NCBI GenBank assembly: GCA_905221605.1 | Contig: CAJNDS010002369.1 | Span: 1 to 64,000, forward strand | Direction of reading: 5' to 3' | DNA: 64,000 bases | From: Symbiodinium natans | Taxonomy: Eukaryota; Sar; Dinophyceae; Suessiales; Symbiodiniaceae | In this document: positions 1 to 13,200 of the stretch, piece after piece | Position numbering within the stretch: the first letter of the stretch is position 1 | Layout: the number at the start of each line of letters is the position of its first letter | Program-made: the position numbers and the translations under genes | The notes under the pieces: model-generated | What the model saw: only the letters and a program-made list of their open reading frames with translations | The model's database searches: none | What the model was told of the DNA's origin: nothing

Positions 1-920
1 TTTGCAATGAGTGTCTAGCGAAAGCTTCGCAGCCGTAGCCGATCTCCCCGAGCTGGCGTTACCTTGAAGCTATCTGCTTACTTACCAGGCTCGAGTCCCA
101 TGCATGGGCTCAGGCTTGAACGCCCAAAGCCACGGACAGGCTGAATCAAGCATCGCATACTTGGGGGTGCCAGTTTCAGACTTGTCACAATCCCGTGGCT
201 GGCAGTGTCGGAGGGTGGTACCCTTAGCTCGATGGCTTGCAAATCCCGGTAACAGCACGGGAGAACAGTTGCAGACATGAGGAAGCTGTCTTGGGTAGAC
301 TCGCGTGAGGAATTCTCAGCGCAAAGCGGCAGCAACGCCGAGCGAGAGGGGGTATGTCCGGGCAGGTAGAAACTGAGGGGCACGAACGAGGTGGAGTAGT
401 TGTCGCTCGACCCCGGCATGGCCGGTGAAATTCCGGAACCTGCTGACGTTCAGACCACGCCGTCGCAGACACATCTTTAAGACCGTTCTAGTACGGAAAC
501 TGCTCTGGCCTTTGAGTCGGTGCAATTTGGCTGTACCATCTGTTTCGAGCTCGTCGAGTTTACGTCGCACACGTGGCAGGTACGTGGGCTGATCGCGAAA
601 GAAAGCTTTGAGGCACCAGTAGGGTGCGACTTCCTGTCCTTGGGTCCCAATCGAAGCCGCCAAGAAGGGCTACATGATTCCTACTGGTGCGAGCACCTCA
701 GTTCCACGGGCTCTCGGGATTGCGAGCCCTCAAGACCAAGCCCCAGGTTTCCTCACTTTAAGGCTTCGCTTTGAGAAAGCAAAATCTAAGTGATTTCAAG
801 TCTCTTAGGGTGCGGCCTCCAGCCTTTGTAAGGAGCCTTCAGATGCAGTGCTTATTTGCTCAAGGGTTGTGGATGCACTGGAAGGTGTCGACTTGACGCC
901 GTATGTTTGGAACCGGCACA

Positions 921-1083
921 AGTGCTATTCTTCTGCGAGCTGCTGCACAGGCAAAGGATTCAGAGCCTGTCTGGAAGGCCTCACAGCATGGTGTACAAAC
1001 TGGCCACACCAAGTAGGACATCGGCTGAGGTCTCCGCAAGGTCTTGCTCGGCATGCACGGCGGGAAGCTCGACTTTGCACTGA
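921..1083 (+). repeat. Old partial duplication, copy 1
   Basis: This stretch shares long diverged blocks with 1619-1745 in the same orientation, for example GCTGCTGCACAGGCAAAG against GCTGCTGGACAGGCAAAG, followed by matching blocks around CAGAGCCTG, GGCCACACCAAG and ATCGGCTGAGGTC. Its 3' part, TCTTGCTCGGCATGC, recurs at 1371-1385. It is a diverged local duplication. On the minus strand both copies read through in one frame (PQPxSxLVWPxCTxCCxAF), so a duplicated exon is possible. Confidence 0.75.
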
Positions 1084-1365
1084 CTGCGATGACCACACGG
1101 TACCAATCAAGCCTCTGTCCAAAGGCATGTGCAGAACTCTTGACAAACGCATTCAGAGGGATGGAGCAGTTTTTGGCATGAGCCTCACACATTGAGGACT
1201 CCAGCTCATAAGCTTTCATGTGCCGAGATATCAAAGAAGGTGCTCGAGGCTTGGGCACGGCCACGTCACAACGCAGGTGGTCGATCTTGCCAGGCTTTAG
1301 TCATCGCCCACACTGATACCATGGTCTGCTTTTCACAGCTGTGGGTAGTGTTTTAAAGAGTGCAA

Positions 1366-1407
1366 GATCTTGCTCGGCATGCTCGACGGAACGCTCAACT
1401 TGTCCTG
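1366..1407 (+). repeat. Fragment of the same duplication
   Basis: The block GCAAGATCTTGCTCGGCATGC and the following GACGGAACGCTCAACTT match the 3' end of the copy at 1036-1076 with a few substitutions. It is separated from copy 2 by unrelated sequence, so the duplication was rearranged or had three parts. Confidence 0.55.
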
Positions 1408-1618
1408 CTTGCAATGGCCAGGCGAGGTTGGGGCCACAACTACCCCGACTAGCTCGAACAGCCGCCGCTTAATCAAACTCTCATTTCCACCGGAACAAGT
1501 TTAAAAGTCACATTCCAAGGCCCTGGAAAGACTTGCGACCACTCCTGCTGGTATGCTGGAACATGCCAGGACAGGTCTTCCAGCCGAAGCAGCGTCTAGA
1601 GCTGTAGTCTGCAGCATT

Positions 1619-1745
1619 CAAGCCTTATCCATCTGCGGGCTGCTGGACAGGCAAAGAAGGATTCAGAGCCTGCCTCGAAGGCCTGGCAGCAGGAGGTGCA
1701 AAACGGCCACACCAAGCAGGAAATCGGCTGAGGTCCTCGTTGGAG
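1619..1745 (+). repeat. Old partial duplication, copy 2
   Basis: Direct-orientation partner of 921-1060, diverged by substitutions and small indels. The antisense reading frame stays open in both copies and most differences are conservative at protein level, but the family is not recognised. Confidence 0.75.
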
Positions 1746-3212
1746 CCTTTGAGCGACTGGACACGAAGCCGCGCGTTTGATCAAGTGGATCGAGCATTTC
1801 CAGTTGTTGTTGCTAAGCTCTTTGGGGCCTCACAACTTGAAGGCTCCAATTCAAAAGCAATCATCTGCAGTGTGCTCGAAGCTTGGACAGGGCCTCACTG
1901 AGTATGTCGTGGACACAGAAGCAGTCAAGCGAAGACGTTGATTACTTGTACTGAAGGAGAGGGACTGCCTTGTTGCTTCAAATTCCTAGCCGTCCTAGCC
2001 TAACTTACCAAGCGCGAGCCGTTTCCTCATAGGTTGACATGAAACAGACCAGGGTTGCAGAGTCCGGAATGAATCAATGCGTGCTTGGCCAGCGGATGAT
2101 GCCAAACATGGACAAACCAGGGGCAAATCTGTAGCTTACTTGATAAGCCAGGTTGCTTGCAACACTTGATTGAAGCAGCCATGTTGGTAGGTCTGTCTTC
2201 TCCACGAGCAGCGCTCTGTGTGCATGGACGCTGCTGCCGCAAGCAGCTTCATCGTCAGCGGTCGCCGCAACGGCAACTCTTGGTAAACGCTCGCAGCCGC
2301 CAACAGGGCCCATGGCATGCTTCTGCAGCTATGACTTCCAGAATCAGCGCTTGCAGGACTCCCGTGAGCATCTGAGGCTCGTCTAGCGTCGACCCCCAGC
2401 AGCTTCTTCTGATGCTGTCTTGTTGAAGGTGAACTCGCAGCTTAACTCCGATAAACCACCTTTTTGGACCTGAGGGACCTTCAGTATGCAGAATGCCTAG
2501 GGGCCTAGACAGCTGTACATGTACAACTTCGGCAGCTGCCAAGTCTTGCAAATCTTGATCCTGAGCTGTCTTCACAGGCAGCTGCCAGTCTTCTCTGAGA
2601 AGTGCGCAGGTGGCGGTGGCTGCATGAACAAAAAAGCCCCAGATCGATGCAAGGGTGTCTCCCAAGACCAGGGCATCTTTGATAAAAGCAGTCGACCTTT
2701 GCAACTGTGCTGGCTGGTGCTGAAGTCAGTGGCTCAATGGACGAGCGATGACCTGAATCCTGCTCACATGACAGCAAGCCTGGCAAACGTCGGACACGTT
2801 GAGGAGAGCGCGCTTGTGCTGTTGCTGACTCTCACCACGGTAACCCGGGTCCATTGCTTGAGGTCAGAAGCACACTGGGAGGGAACACGCAACACACACA
2901 GAACGCAATGAGGTCGATCGAAGACTGGCCTTACCTAGCTGCCAGACACAGTCTGACTATGTGCAAATACGCGGCGCATGACCTCGCCTGGCTTGTGCGC
3001 TTGGTGCCCGTATGTGCCCATCCTGCGGTGGGCACAACGTAGCACGAGTCCGGCAACATGGTAAGTTAAGAAGGTTAAGCGGACAACGGCTGTTGCAAGG
3101 CACAGAACACCAAAGTGGCTGCTCTTTGACCAGAGGCGCGAACCCCAAGCCCAAGCGCCCTTAATTTGGCACGTGCTGGACGTCGTGAATAGACGTCTTC
3201 GGCTTCTGCAAG

Positions 3213-3247
3213 GCGCACACGACGCACACGACGCACACGACGCACAC
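3213..3247 (+). repeat. 9-bp tandem repeat (ACGACGCAC)x4
   Basis: Four near-perfect copies of a 9-bp unit. On the plus strand this reads as repeated Asp-Ala-His, but no surrounding gene is supported. Confidence 0.8.
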
Positions 3248-6200
3248 CGGGAGCCACAAACTGCAACCGAGCCCACCAAACCGTCCAAGGGGAGCTCACA
3301 AGCATTGCTGGGGCTTGGTACCTTCTTGGCACCAAGGCTTCAAGCAACATTGAGATGGGCACGTCAGCTCAAAGGACCACGTCGGTCGAGTGCCGATGAA
3401 ACGATACTGTCAACCGAGTGGCGACCGCTGTACAGTGCTTTACTGCAGTCATCCTTGGCGCTACCACAGTGTCAGCGACCACCGTTGGTGCTTTCCGACG
3501 CAGATGACATATAGCTTGTGGCAATATGGACAAAGGCCTTGGTGCGGAACATTGCACAGGTGGAAGGAAATCTCTCACAGCAACGACCAACACATCATCA
3601 GCAAGATAAGAGGATGCCTAGTGAAATGCCACATGCAACCAGACATTGTTGTTTCAACGAGAGCCACCCAGAACCATTCCAGACGTTGCCTTGCAAACTA
3701 AATATGCTTAGGAGCGCCTGGGAAAATGTGGCACCACTTCGCAAGTCTCTTGCAACAGAGTGGGAGGAGGCATAAGGAGGCAAACTCCCAACTCACATGG
3801 GCCCATCTGCAGACTGCTCACTCGAGGACCCACAAAGAACACTAAGAGCCTGGTCGAGAGCTCGCTGCGAGCGCAGAGTTGTGCAAGGTCTTAATGAACT
3901 TAATGGGCCAAATGTCAAAATAGGTCTACCGTCATGCGCAAAGCAAGCGTTCGTGCTGTTGCATGGAGCCAGGTCTAGCCAGCCGCGATTCTTGCAGTGC
4001 ATCCTCATCAACAGGGCCTCCTTGCAGAAACTTGGATTGAAAGCTCCCGACCTCAAGTCAGAATGGACGAGTGGAAGGCACGTCAAGGCAACTCTTTGGT
4101 TGACAGCAATGCTTCACAATGGTCAGAAGCATGCAATGAGAAACCACGGCCCATGGACGTTCGCCCCCGCATTAGATGGCAATTCTGCAGATGGAGCGAG
4201 TCACGAGTCACGAACTTGACACAATGTTCAAGCTGCCACTGACCATGGTGCAGCTAATGCAACAATGGCACCAAAGCGGCAGATTCCTTTCTCAAAGCTG
4301 ACTTGAGAAGCTAGTGGCCTGTGCCATCACCTGGGACAGGCACAAGCTGCAGGATGTGCTGAGCGAAAATGGTCTTCATTTACACATGTTGTGCTGTTGT
4401 TCAACAAGTGGCGTGGAGCACTGGCAGAGCGAACAGGGACTGAACTGCAGGTGTTCTGACAAACCTTAAGCCCCACACTACACATCCGAATTCATATGAA
4501 TTCATCCGAAGATTGCTCATCACGAAACACGCAGACGCCGTACCATTCGCACCATTCCAGACACGCTCTTAGGGTGTCTTAGACAGAAGATTCGAGCAGG
4601 TACGCAGTGCGTCTATGTCAGAGTCATGACCACAGTCAGCTGAACTGAAAGGTTCTCTTTGTGGTGTGCAGATGCAGGTATGCTGTGGTTTCTTCAAGGC
4701 TCCTCAGAACGGACCTAAAAGTTGAGGGCCTGGATTCCTTGGATCTTCCACAGGAATTCATCAGCGCCGCAATCGCGCAGGGAGTGGAACGAGGCTTCTT
4801 GGAGACCTAGCCGCACCTCCGAAACATGGACTGCTTCCGTCCCTTCAATTTGACACTCGCATGGTCGTCAGGTCAGCTCCACTGTAGCCCGCACCAAGAG
4901 CGGTTGAAGTGGAGCCATGGCAAGGAAACTGCACAGGTCTCTCAGCAAAGCAATGTCTTGACACTGGGGATGTTTCACTGCATACTCTTCAAACACCTAT
5001 TTGTACGGGCCGCAAAATTCCATGGCTGACCAGCATGCTGTGACTTGAAGCCCTGAAGCATTGCCCACGAATGTGGGAAGCTCCTCATGATAGTTTCACA
5101 GTCTCCCACTTTGCGACCGCTTCGCCACAATTAGTCAGGTCACTCGGGAGCAGTGCGCTAAGAGCTCGGGTGCCCGCTTTGGAAGCTACTGGCTGATAAG
5201 TCTCCGGTCTCAACCGCACAAGAACATATCCGCTGACTGCTGCTGGAGCTCAAGCATCTCTAGCCTACGACGCTAGTGGTCACTAGCGAAGAGCTGCGCT
5301 TTGGATCGATGCCATTGGCTGCTGACCCTCAGCCTATGAGAAACACCCGTCGCGGTGCAGGTGTTGAGCCATGCATCAGCCCATGCATCAGCCCTTCGCA
5401 GCAGGCGGAGCGTGGTTGAACATGCAAGACACGAACCTGCTTCTACACAGGATCCACAGGCATGAATCTGTCTCTTCGCGGCCTGCCACAGGGCTGTACC
5501 CCCTACGAAAGCCTCCCATGTTATCAACCCTCCCCAGCTTCCGTGAAGCTAAGCCCGAGCTAATTTCTCTCGAAGACGCTTGCGAATACATGCGTGTGAG
5601 GTGTAGAGGCCCTCCACGCTTTGGTGAGGTGGCAGAGTGGGAAGAGCAAGTGCTAGGGCACATGCTAGTGACGAAGTGCTAGACACCATGCACGCAGTGA
5701 ATCACGTGCTCAGCGTTCAGCGGGGTGGCCATGGGTGGGGCCATGGGTGGCCATTTAGCGACCTCTCTGGAGTAACAAATGCTGCTTCCTGCAGAGCTTC
5801 GCCCCCAGCAAAGGCGCTTCGAAGAGTTGACCATCCAGACTGGGGGAGAACATCAGGTCGTAGTCACCATTCAAGCCTTGCAGCTTCTGCTTCGGACAGC
5901 CGAGAGCCAACATGCACCATCCTTGATGTACACATGCAATCGCCGATGTATTGGCCAAGCCAGCAGGAAGGAACAGGTGACACTCCTCATGCCGGAAGAA
6001 AGCTGCCGCAGGTACTCTTGGCGAGGAGCTAATTTGAGTGCACTGCTTGATGGCGACAGCAATGGTGCTAATGACACTGTCGAAGAGAAGTTCCGACTGG
6101 GACGATGACTGAAATGTCAGTTGAAATGCTTTTGCCCAGGCGGCATCTCAAATCATACTTCTGGGGTTCAGGCATCGTTGCATGCCATTGCTGCTCTGCA

Positions 6201-8297
6201 GGGGTAGGATGATTGACCAGCCGTCTTGCCATCGCTTGGTCTCAAGCAAACTGACCCTAAGCTTCCAGCTTGCGAGGGATGTGAGGGACTGAAGATTCCT
6301 ATGTGGGTCATGTGGTGCAACTGCACAAACAGCAGCATGAATCATGGACATTCAGCACCAGCTCGGTGCTCTCTGTGAACACCGGCCAGGCACATTGCTG
6401 AACGCGGAAACAACTGCACCGAGGGAAGCGGCTGATGAAACCGCCCACCATTCTGGGATTCGGAACTAAGTGTGAAGCTGGCTTGGCCGCTCCTCAGGCA
6501 TACAGCCCTGGAGCGCATGCCAAACGGGCGTTCAACCTTCCAGGGCTCTGTGATTCCTTGTGCGTTGGAGGCAGAGACGCTTCATCACCGCCTTCTTGGC
6601 AACGTGTCAGGAGACCCCTCATACCCCCAAACGGCCCGAGTGTAGCACCTGGGAAGTCTTACGTCCTAAGCGTACCAGCTGCACCAGCACCTGTCTTCAC
6701 ATAGCACTTGTCTTCTTTTCCCGAATCACTCAACTGACATAAGTTGCGGCCCTGACACCCTGACGACCCCTTGGAACACAGGAAGCGGCAGCTTGGCCCT
6801 CCTTCCCAAACGTTGCGCGCAGATCGCAGCAGCAATGTGGGTCAAGAAATCCCTTATGAGATTCTCCATCCTGAGCCAAATGGCCTCCGTGCACATATTG
6901 AGCACCTCTGTTTAGGACTCAGATGTGATGCCGCACGTGAGGACTAGAAGGTTCTTTCTTAATCTGTGTGCGCGGTGCAACGAGTGCAGCAGCTTCGCTT
7001 CGTTGGAGATGTCTTTTGTTCTTCTGTCAGCGCCAAGCTCGGCACAGCTTTGCGTGCCAGAGGCAGCAAAAGCACTCGGGCTCCTGGCTGCTCATGGTGC
7101 TGCAACTGTACACATGCCATTTGTGCTATGCGAGGGTGTGACGTGAAGGCACAGTTCCACCGTTCTCGACCAAGTTGCCGTGTCCTTGGGCCCTCAGGCA
7201 CCTGAGCGCCTGCCTGTACAAATACCAGACCTCTATGTTTCGGACGGCCTCTGAGCACGTCCTGAGCCACGGCCCTTGTCCATGGGGTCGACTGCTCTTT
7301 CTTTACAGTTTCGCAGCACTCGGCCTCGAAATGCATTCAGCCATCAGACAGCTCCACCTGAGTTCGTGCAAATTATGGGCCATGTCACGGGCATGTTGTG
7401 ATAGCCAGAATGCCACCGCTGCACACGACAATACAAAGCCGCAGACCAACCATGCTGCGAGAGCTCACATTCCTAGTCAAATCCTCGAAGCTGGCGATGC
7501 CCTCTCTCACCTGAAAGCGAATCTGCCAATACTCTGCCAAACGGTCAGGAAATGTTACAGTGGCAATGTTAAGGCGCACTCAGGCACTGGCCAGCGAAGG
7601 TGTGTTGGGAACGACATCCGTACACGTCACCTCAGTCTGATCTACTGAATCTACTGTTCCTGGCACCCCATGGCCCAAGTAGCTAGTAGCCAGACGTAGA
7701 GCGGAGGATACAACCAAGCACTGTGACTTGTCACCAAGCAAGGCGGTTTGGTTCTCTCGTCGCAGGGCAGTTTGGTTTCGGGGAGGGTTTGTTGTGCGTA
7801 GAGCGGATCACCACGCCCAGAGGGTAGGGGGTGCTCCTGTCTTGGACATGAGAAACAGCACTCGTCGTGCTGGTGCAAGTCGGAGTGGCCAAGGTGCTCA
7901 AGATTCCCGAAACCGAATCCGAAGCGTGAGGAGTCTGATGCGGTCTTCTTTCCGAGATTCAACACCTTCATTCTGTACAAGAGTCGCTGTACACCAGGCG
8001 GCCAAAGGGGCCCTCCAGCATCCTGTTTTGGACAAGGCGCGTTCGCCCAAGACGAGCGGAAAGGCGGGGAGGACGTGGCTGAGGCCCATGAGGGCAACAA
8101 GGTTTTAAGTTTGGGCGGCATGATGTGGCATGGCTAACAAGAAACCTAAATCAATACGGTGGGGGCCATCTTGCCACGCTTTGACCAACTCACTTTCGAA
8201 GTGTGGAGCCTCCTGTCCATGATGCCGAGTAGCCGATGGCCTATATGAAGGCAGCGAATGCTGCGGAACTAAACACATTGGGGCCGTGACTACCGCC

Positions 8298-8879
8298 TCA
8301 AACAGCTGGAAGCTCAAAGCGAGTGCGGCAAATTGGGCATGCGCCTCCTGCAGTGTGCGAAAGAGACCAGATCATAATGCATTCCCTGTGGTAGATATGC
8401 CCGCACGGCAGGACAGCAACCTCACTGGAAGGCACGAAATCCTCCAAGCAACATGCGCATGTCTTGTCCTGCGCTACCTTGCATGCAGGCAACATAGAGG
8501 TGAGGCCTCCGTCTACGAACTTTCTATCCAACCCGATGTAGACCTTGCAGAAAGTGGACACAGCTTCAGCCAGGTCCTGGAATGCACAGGAAGCCCATAC
8601 CAGGCATCTTTCCCCTTGTGCACTTTCCGTCCGTTGCGGTTGGCTTTCTTCTCGCCGCTCTAGACACCTTTCCACACTTCTTTGGGCAAGAACGGCCAAA
8701 ATGACTAGGCCGCCCATCAATGTGGGAAGCAGCCCTGCCGACCTCCGAACAGGTCCAGCACTTGGTCCAGCATCAAGACGAGCTGAAAAGAACATGTCCA
8801 CGAAGCCGAGTAGCAGAAGGCACGCACCGAGAATCACCCACATTGCTGAAAGCCTGCCCTCGACTCCGACTCGCACCAT
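8298..8879 (-). CDS. RING-H2 finger membrane protein, probable E3 ubiquitin ligase
   Basis: This 193-codon frame has a genuine ATG and ends at a stop right after the RING domain. Two hydrophobic segments, about residues 13-32 and 49-66, predict membrane anchoring near the N terminus. The C terminus carries a complete RING-H2 finger with all eight zinc ligands: C141, C144, C159, H161, H164, C167, C181 and C184, in the order C-x2-C, C-x-H-x2-H-x2-C, C-x2-C. The family recruits an E2 enzyme and transfers ubiquitin to substrates; small TM-RING-H2 proteins (ATL-like) usually act on secretory membranes. Substrate specificity cannot be read. An acceptor-like TTTCAG before codon 12 leaves open an alternative start at Met13. 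The gene lies downstream of the MFS transporter on the same strand. Confidence 0.85.
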   Translation of the reverse strand: MVRVGVEGRLSAMWVILGACLLLLGFVDMFFSARLDAGPSAGPVRRSAGLLPTLMGGLVILAVLAQRSVERCLERREESQPQRTESAQGERCLVWASCAFQDLAEAVSTFCKVYIGLDRKFVDGGLTSMLPACKVAQDKTCACCLEDFVPSSEVAVLPCGHIYHRECIMIWSLSHTAGGACPICRTRFELPAV

Positions 8880-10263
8880 GGCAGGTTCCCCTAATAGCGG
8901 TCAGCCTGCTCATGATACTTTGAGCCAGGAGCAGCGATGTGACACTTCGGCGCGCTTCAGTGCACTTTGGCCTTTTGAATCTGTCTCCTGCGAGAGTGCC
9001 GGACCAGGAACGGGTTCTTTTCTGATCTTTTCTGTGTGTTTAGTCGTCACAGCTTACCATAAGATCAAGTTCGAGGGTAACAGTGTTTCAGACAGAGCAC
9101 AAAAATCATGCATGGAAGCCCTGAAGGTCTGGGGCATGGGAGGCCTCCTGTAAGACAATGTCTTTTGTGCCCCTTCAGCTTTATGCTTGCTGTCCAGCCG
9201 GACTGAGGATTCTGCACAGCTTTAATGCCACCCCGGCCCTGTTTGAGAGTCCTGCTGCCAGAGCCCTAATCTCTAAAAACCTTTGCAAAAACAAAAACGC
9301 GCCCAAGATGCCCCAAAGACCATGTTTCCCAAGACAGGCATTGGGCGACGTCTATCGAGGTCTAAGTGACTTTGAGGTCGGAAGCCTCCAAAGTAGAGTT
9401 CTACGCGGCTCTGATGCACTGCAAGTCGCTGGGGAACAGTCTTGCGCCATGAGCGGCTCGCTCAAATCGCCAGAAGATGCGCGATCACCATACATGGGGT
9501 GCGGTCTCAGATCTCTCCTCGCGCGAGTCTGGGAGTCACAGTTGGCAAAGATGAGTTGTAAGACATGTAGACTCACGAATAAGCAACCGTGCACAAGACA
9601 TAAGAGCTGCCTGAGTTGCACGCGCTGCATGCAACAAGAACTTTCTCTGCTGGTGGATGCCTGAAGATCTGGACGCTAAGGAAGATGGTTAGAAAGACGG
9701 CCTGGGCGCAGCTGCAAACTTCGTCGCAGTTCCGTTCCTTTCTTGTATGATCCGGGAGTGTTGAGCTTCATTGCAGCCAGATGGCCATCTGACAGCCGTA
9801 GAGCAGCCAAGTGCGTGGAATGGGACCCTGCCAAGGAGAGAGGCGCGAGCTGGCAACACTTCAACAACACTCACACATGTAACTATGCTCCAGTCAGCAA
9901 TCGAAAAAACGTGAGAAGCTTGAACAGGTGCTTGAACAGGTGCACAGGATTCACGGTCAACAAGTTCCAAATCACGCAAGGTTTTGTGCAGCTGTCTTCT
10001 GTCTTCGAGAACGGACAATACCATCCAAAAGCACCCAAACGTTTTAAGAATTGGAGGCCGAGCGCTCTCGGGACTCCGAGACGATTCGAGGATGCATTGA
10101 ACTTTGGAACTTTGGCCTGGTAGACAAAGGCAAAATCTGCTGCACGAGAGGGCGATGGCAGCTGCAGAAGCTCCTGGAGCTCACCAAGCAGGGCTCTGAT
10201 TCATCGGCGTTTCGTGCCATGACATGCTATTTCCATATTGTCAGAACATGGGAAGCTGTCCAC
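8880..10263. other. Gap between RING gene and MFS transporter
   Basis: It should contain the 3' exons of the MFS transporter, but none could be matched. A minus-strand frame lacking ATG is open from about 10200 to 9890 (around 100 codons, beginning ELQELLQLPSPSRAADF) and may be partly coding. Plus-strand frames at 9158-9664 show no known domain. Short tandem duplications occur at 9924-9948 and 10370-10390. Confidence 0.4.
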
Positions 10264-13200
10264 GAAAAGGAAAGGCCCGATGATTCGCGGAACAGCACCG
10301 ATCGCAAAGAGCAAGCCCATGTAGGCCTCAGGTGCGCAGAGTCTCACACAGAGGGTTACACGGAGGTTCTAAGTTCCCACAAGTTCCCACAATCCAAATT
10401 CAGTTCTCCAGCCTGTAGGCTCAAATGGAAACTAAAGTATCACCCGTAAGGCCCAGACAAAAACCAGACAAACAGCAGACGAAACAAAGCAGGCGTTCCA
10501 GGTGCTGGGGGCTCTTTGCCAAACAAGAAAAACAAATTTCGCATCATCCCAACCCACGTGCGTAGCCCCTCATGCCCCTCAATCACTAACAAGATAGCAG
10601 GACATGAGCAACGGCGCCCGGTGACTCACTGGATCAAGGGTGAACCAAAGGTTGACTCAGCATAGCTTGGTTCACTCACTTCGATTTCCTTTTCTTTCGT
10701 GCGACAAGGCAACCGCTTTGGGATGAGGACCAATGATCTGCGTCATCAGCGCTATTCCGGGTCCACGTGCGAGGCCTCCGAAAAATGCCTCGAGAGCTGC
10801 TGTTCGAGCGCAATAAAACTGCCAGGATGCGAACATTGAAAACCCGCCGAGGGGCACCGAGCAAGTAGTCCACCACAAAGCGGCCAGCAGGCAGGTAGCC
10901 GCCAAGGTCCATGTTGCCAAGGTTCACCATCACCTAAAGCATTTCGACTGCCCATGCAAGATAACGCATAGAGCGCTCGCATCTGCACCATTTGCTTTCA
11001 AGCTTCTGACACAGCGTGGCTTATGGTGATGGCGACGACTTCGTTTCGATATATGTATGGACCCAGGCAGAATGACATCAATGCGGCCATGGCCTTGGCG
11101 AGGTGCACACACAGATTTATGCTTCAGCATCGCTGATGCCTGATAATTCAACCGCCCTCGTCAAGGACCGGGCGAGGCTCAGAACACCGCCGCAGCTGAG
11201 CAGTAGGTTGACGTAGATCTGCTTGGCCTCAAAGAAGCGAAAGACATTCCAAAGGCATTCCTTGCTTGGGATCACCGCAGGCCTCGAAAGGGCACTCGGC
11301 TGGGTTCAAGCACGGGCCCCACCCATAAAGCCTGCACGGCTGTCGGGGCAAGATCCAGGTATTCACGTCCTGTACCTTTTCAACACGCGGCCTCTGCGCC
11401 AGAACCGGAGTAATGGTCTCCAGACTAGCCATGTTCAGGTTCGCACCGAAGAAGATCATGTAGCAAACCTCAGCCACTAGTTAGGTAAGGCGACGGCATT
11501 CCACGATGACGGGGAGACGGTGCATCCTACTGAGGGTGCCCAAAAGAATCATCCGAGCAAGAAAGAGAAACTTATTCCTTAACAAAACTATGCACAGCAT
11601 GCCGCTAGCCTGGCAACCAACAGTCCACGCTTGTTCGGTGGCTGGCCCAACTTTCGGCGTTGTGACTCTGAAGCTTGAAGCGTTGGCTGACTGGATTTGC
11701 CTCATCAGGGAATCACCATGTCCCTTCCCCCTCTTGTTTACCTCCTGCTGCCCAAAACGGCTTACTCTCGTCTAATCTCCGGGCACTTCGGTACCCACAG
11801 CTGGCCCGCAACCCCAATTCTCAAAGCATGCAATGCCAGGCCTGGCTCGACATTGAAGAATCGCCATGACATGAGCATGTTCATGATGCATACCTTGTCA
11901 AGGTGTCTAACACTCCTCAATGCCCAGATACCTTCCGAAAACCATCAAGCCCATGTCATTTTGGCCTGACGCGGTGCCGACCAGCGGCTAGGAGTAGCAC
12001 TACTCCGGGACCATTGTTTCCATCCACGGTGAAGCCCAGCAGCTTCCAATCGACAGCTTGCAATGGTGCACCCAGCGCGGGCCCCATCATGATGCCTGCT
12101 AGGTTCGGCTTCGTGGCTTAGGAAGTGGGAGGGCCTCAGTGCAGAATTCTTATGACGAGTGGCCTGTGATTCCACAGCTTGATAGCCGCGATGAGCAAGA
12201 TGTTTGGTGCTGCACAGGAATTTTGCTTCCGATGAAGGTCTGCTCGATCGTCTGCACGGGTTGCGCGTTCAAGGCTTGTTTAACAGCTGGCGTAGGTGTT
12301 AATTTAAGAGCCATTGATTTTCTTCGATACCAGAGTGCGAAGCCAAACTTAGGGCAAAACACAGCGAAAAATGCTAATTATTCGTGCTTCTTCGCTGGCC
12401 TCTCTCAGAGGGTCCTCCCCAAAGGGCCCCTCGCGTGCCTCGTCAAAGCACCTTATGCCTGAAAATCGTTTCAACACCCCCCCAACCTGTCAAACAGACC
12501 GCCCCTTCTGCTGCACAGGCGAAGGCGCATTGTGCCCTTGCAGCTTCGCGCGAACTCGGTCCAGTGTGGGGTGGGGGCGAGAAAGAAGGGATAAGCATCT
12601 TGCTTGAGCGCAAGTCGCAAGTTGCAAGAATCTGAACGCGACAGTCCAAGCAATCATTGAATCAAGATTGCATACAGTTTTTGCCCTTCGTACCCCACGG
12701 CAGCACCACACCTCAAAGTCCCAATCGTGTGGTTTCAGTGCAAGCAACTTATAGGCAATGGGCATCTGAAAGACGACCCGTGAGTACGGCAGCCAGCATT
12801 CACATACATTAAAGAAGTTGAGAAGAAAGGGGCGGGGTTTGCTTGACAGACGCAGGTCGAACAAAACGGTGGTTCTTCTTCCAGACCATTGACGCGAAGA
12901 AAAAAACCTCCCACGCCTCTGTTCAATGTGTACGGGGTTTGGGGGAAAGCCGCTTTGGATGCACCCCCCCCTCGCCCCCAACTCGTGCTGTTTTCGAGAA
13001 CGACACAACGGGGCACATGCAGAATAGACGCCAAGCGTGCAAGGCACCTCCCCGCAGCCGCCTCGCCCTCCTCCTCCCTCCCCCAGCACTATCGACCAGG
13101 TTTTCGCTTTCCTCTTGCCATTCCTTTGATAGTTTTGCGAGCCCCCGCTCCTCCCTCCCCACCCCCCCACCCCCCTACCTCCTTTCCGAGGGCGTGTAGT

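Larger units (their letters stand above)
1..8297. other. Region without a recognisable gene
   Basis: Open frames occur on both strands, but none shows a known domain, and overlapping frames are about equally open, as expected from chance. A minus-strand frame of about 149 codons at 2255-2704 and plus-strand frames at 3797-4219 and 5779-6108 are the longest and could hide exons. Embedded repeats are listed separately. Otherwise nothing is seen here. Confidence 0.5.

Noticed and set aside
6864-6890. Minus-strand sequence resembling the dinoflagellate spliced leader (GGCCATTTGGCTCAGG)
   Set aside because: It differs from the 22-nt leader at several positions and lacks the first bases; chance similarity is more likely than a relic.
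12490-13170. 226-codon minus frame
   Set aside because: It lies within an intron of the MFS gene, is rich in Gly/Arg from C/T tracts, and matches no family block.
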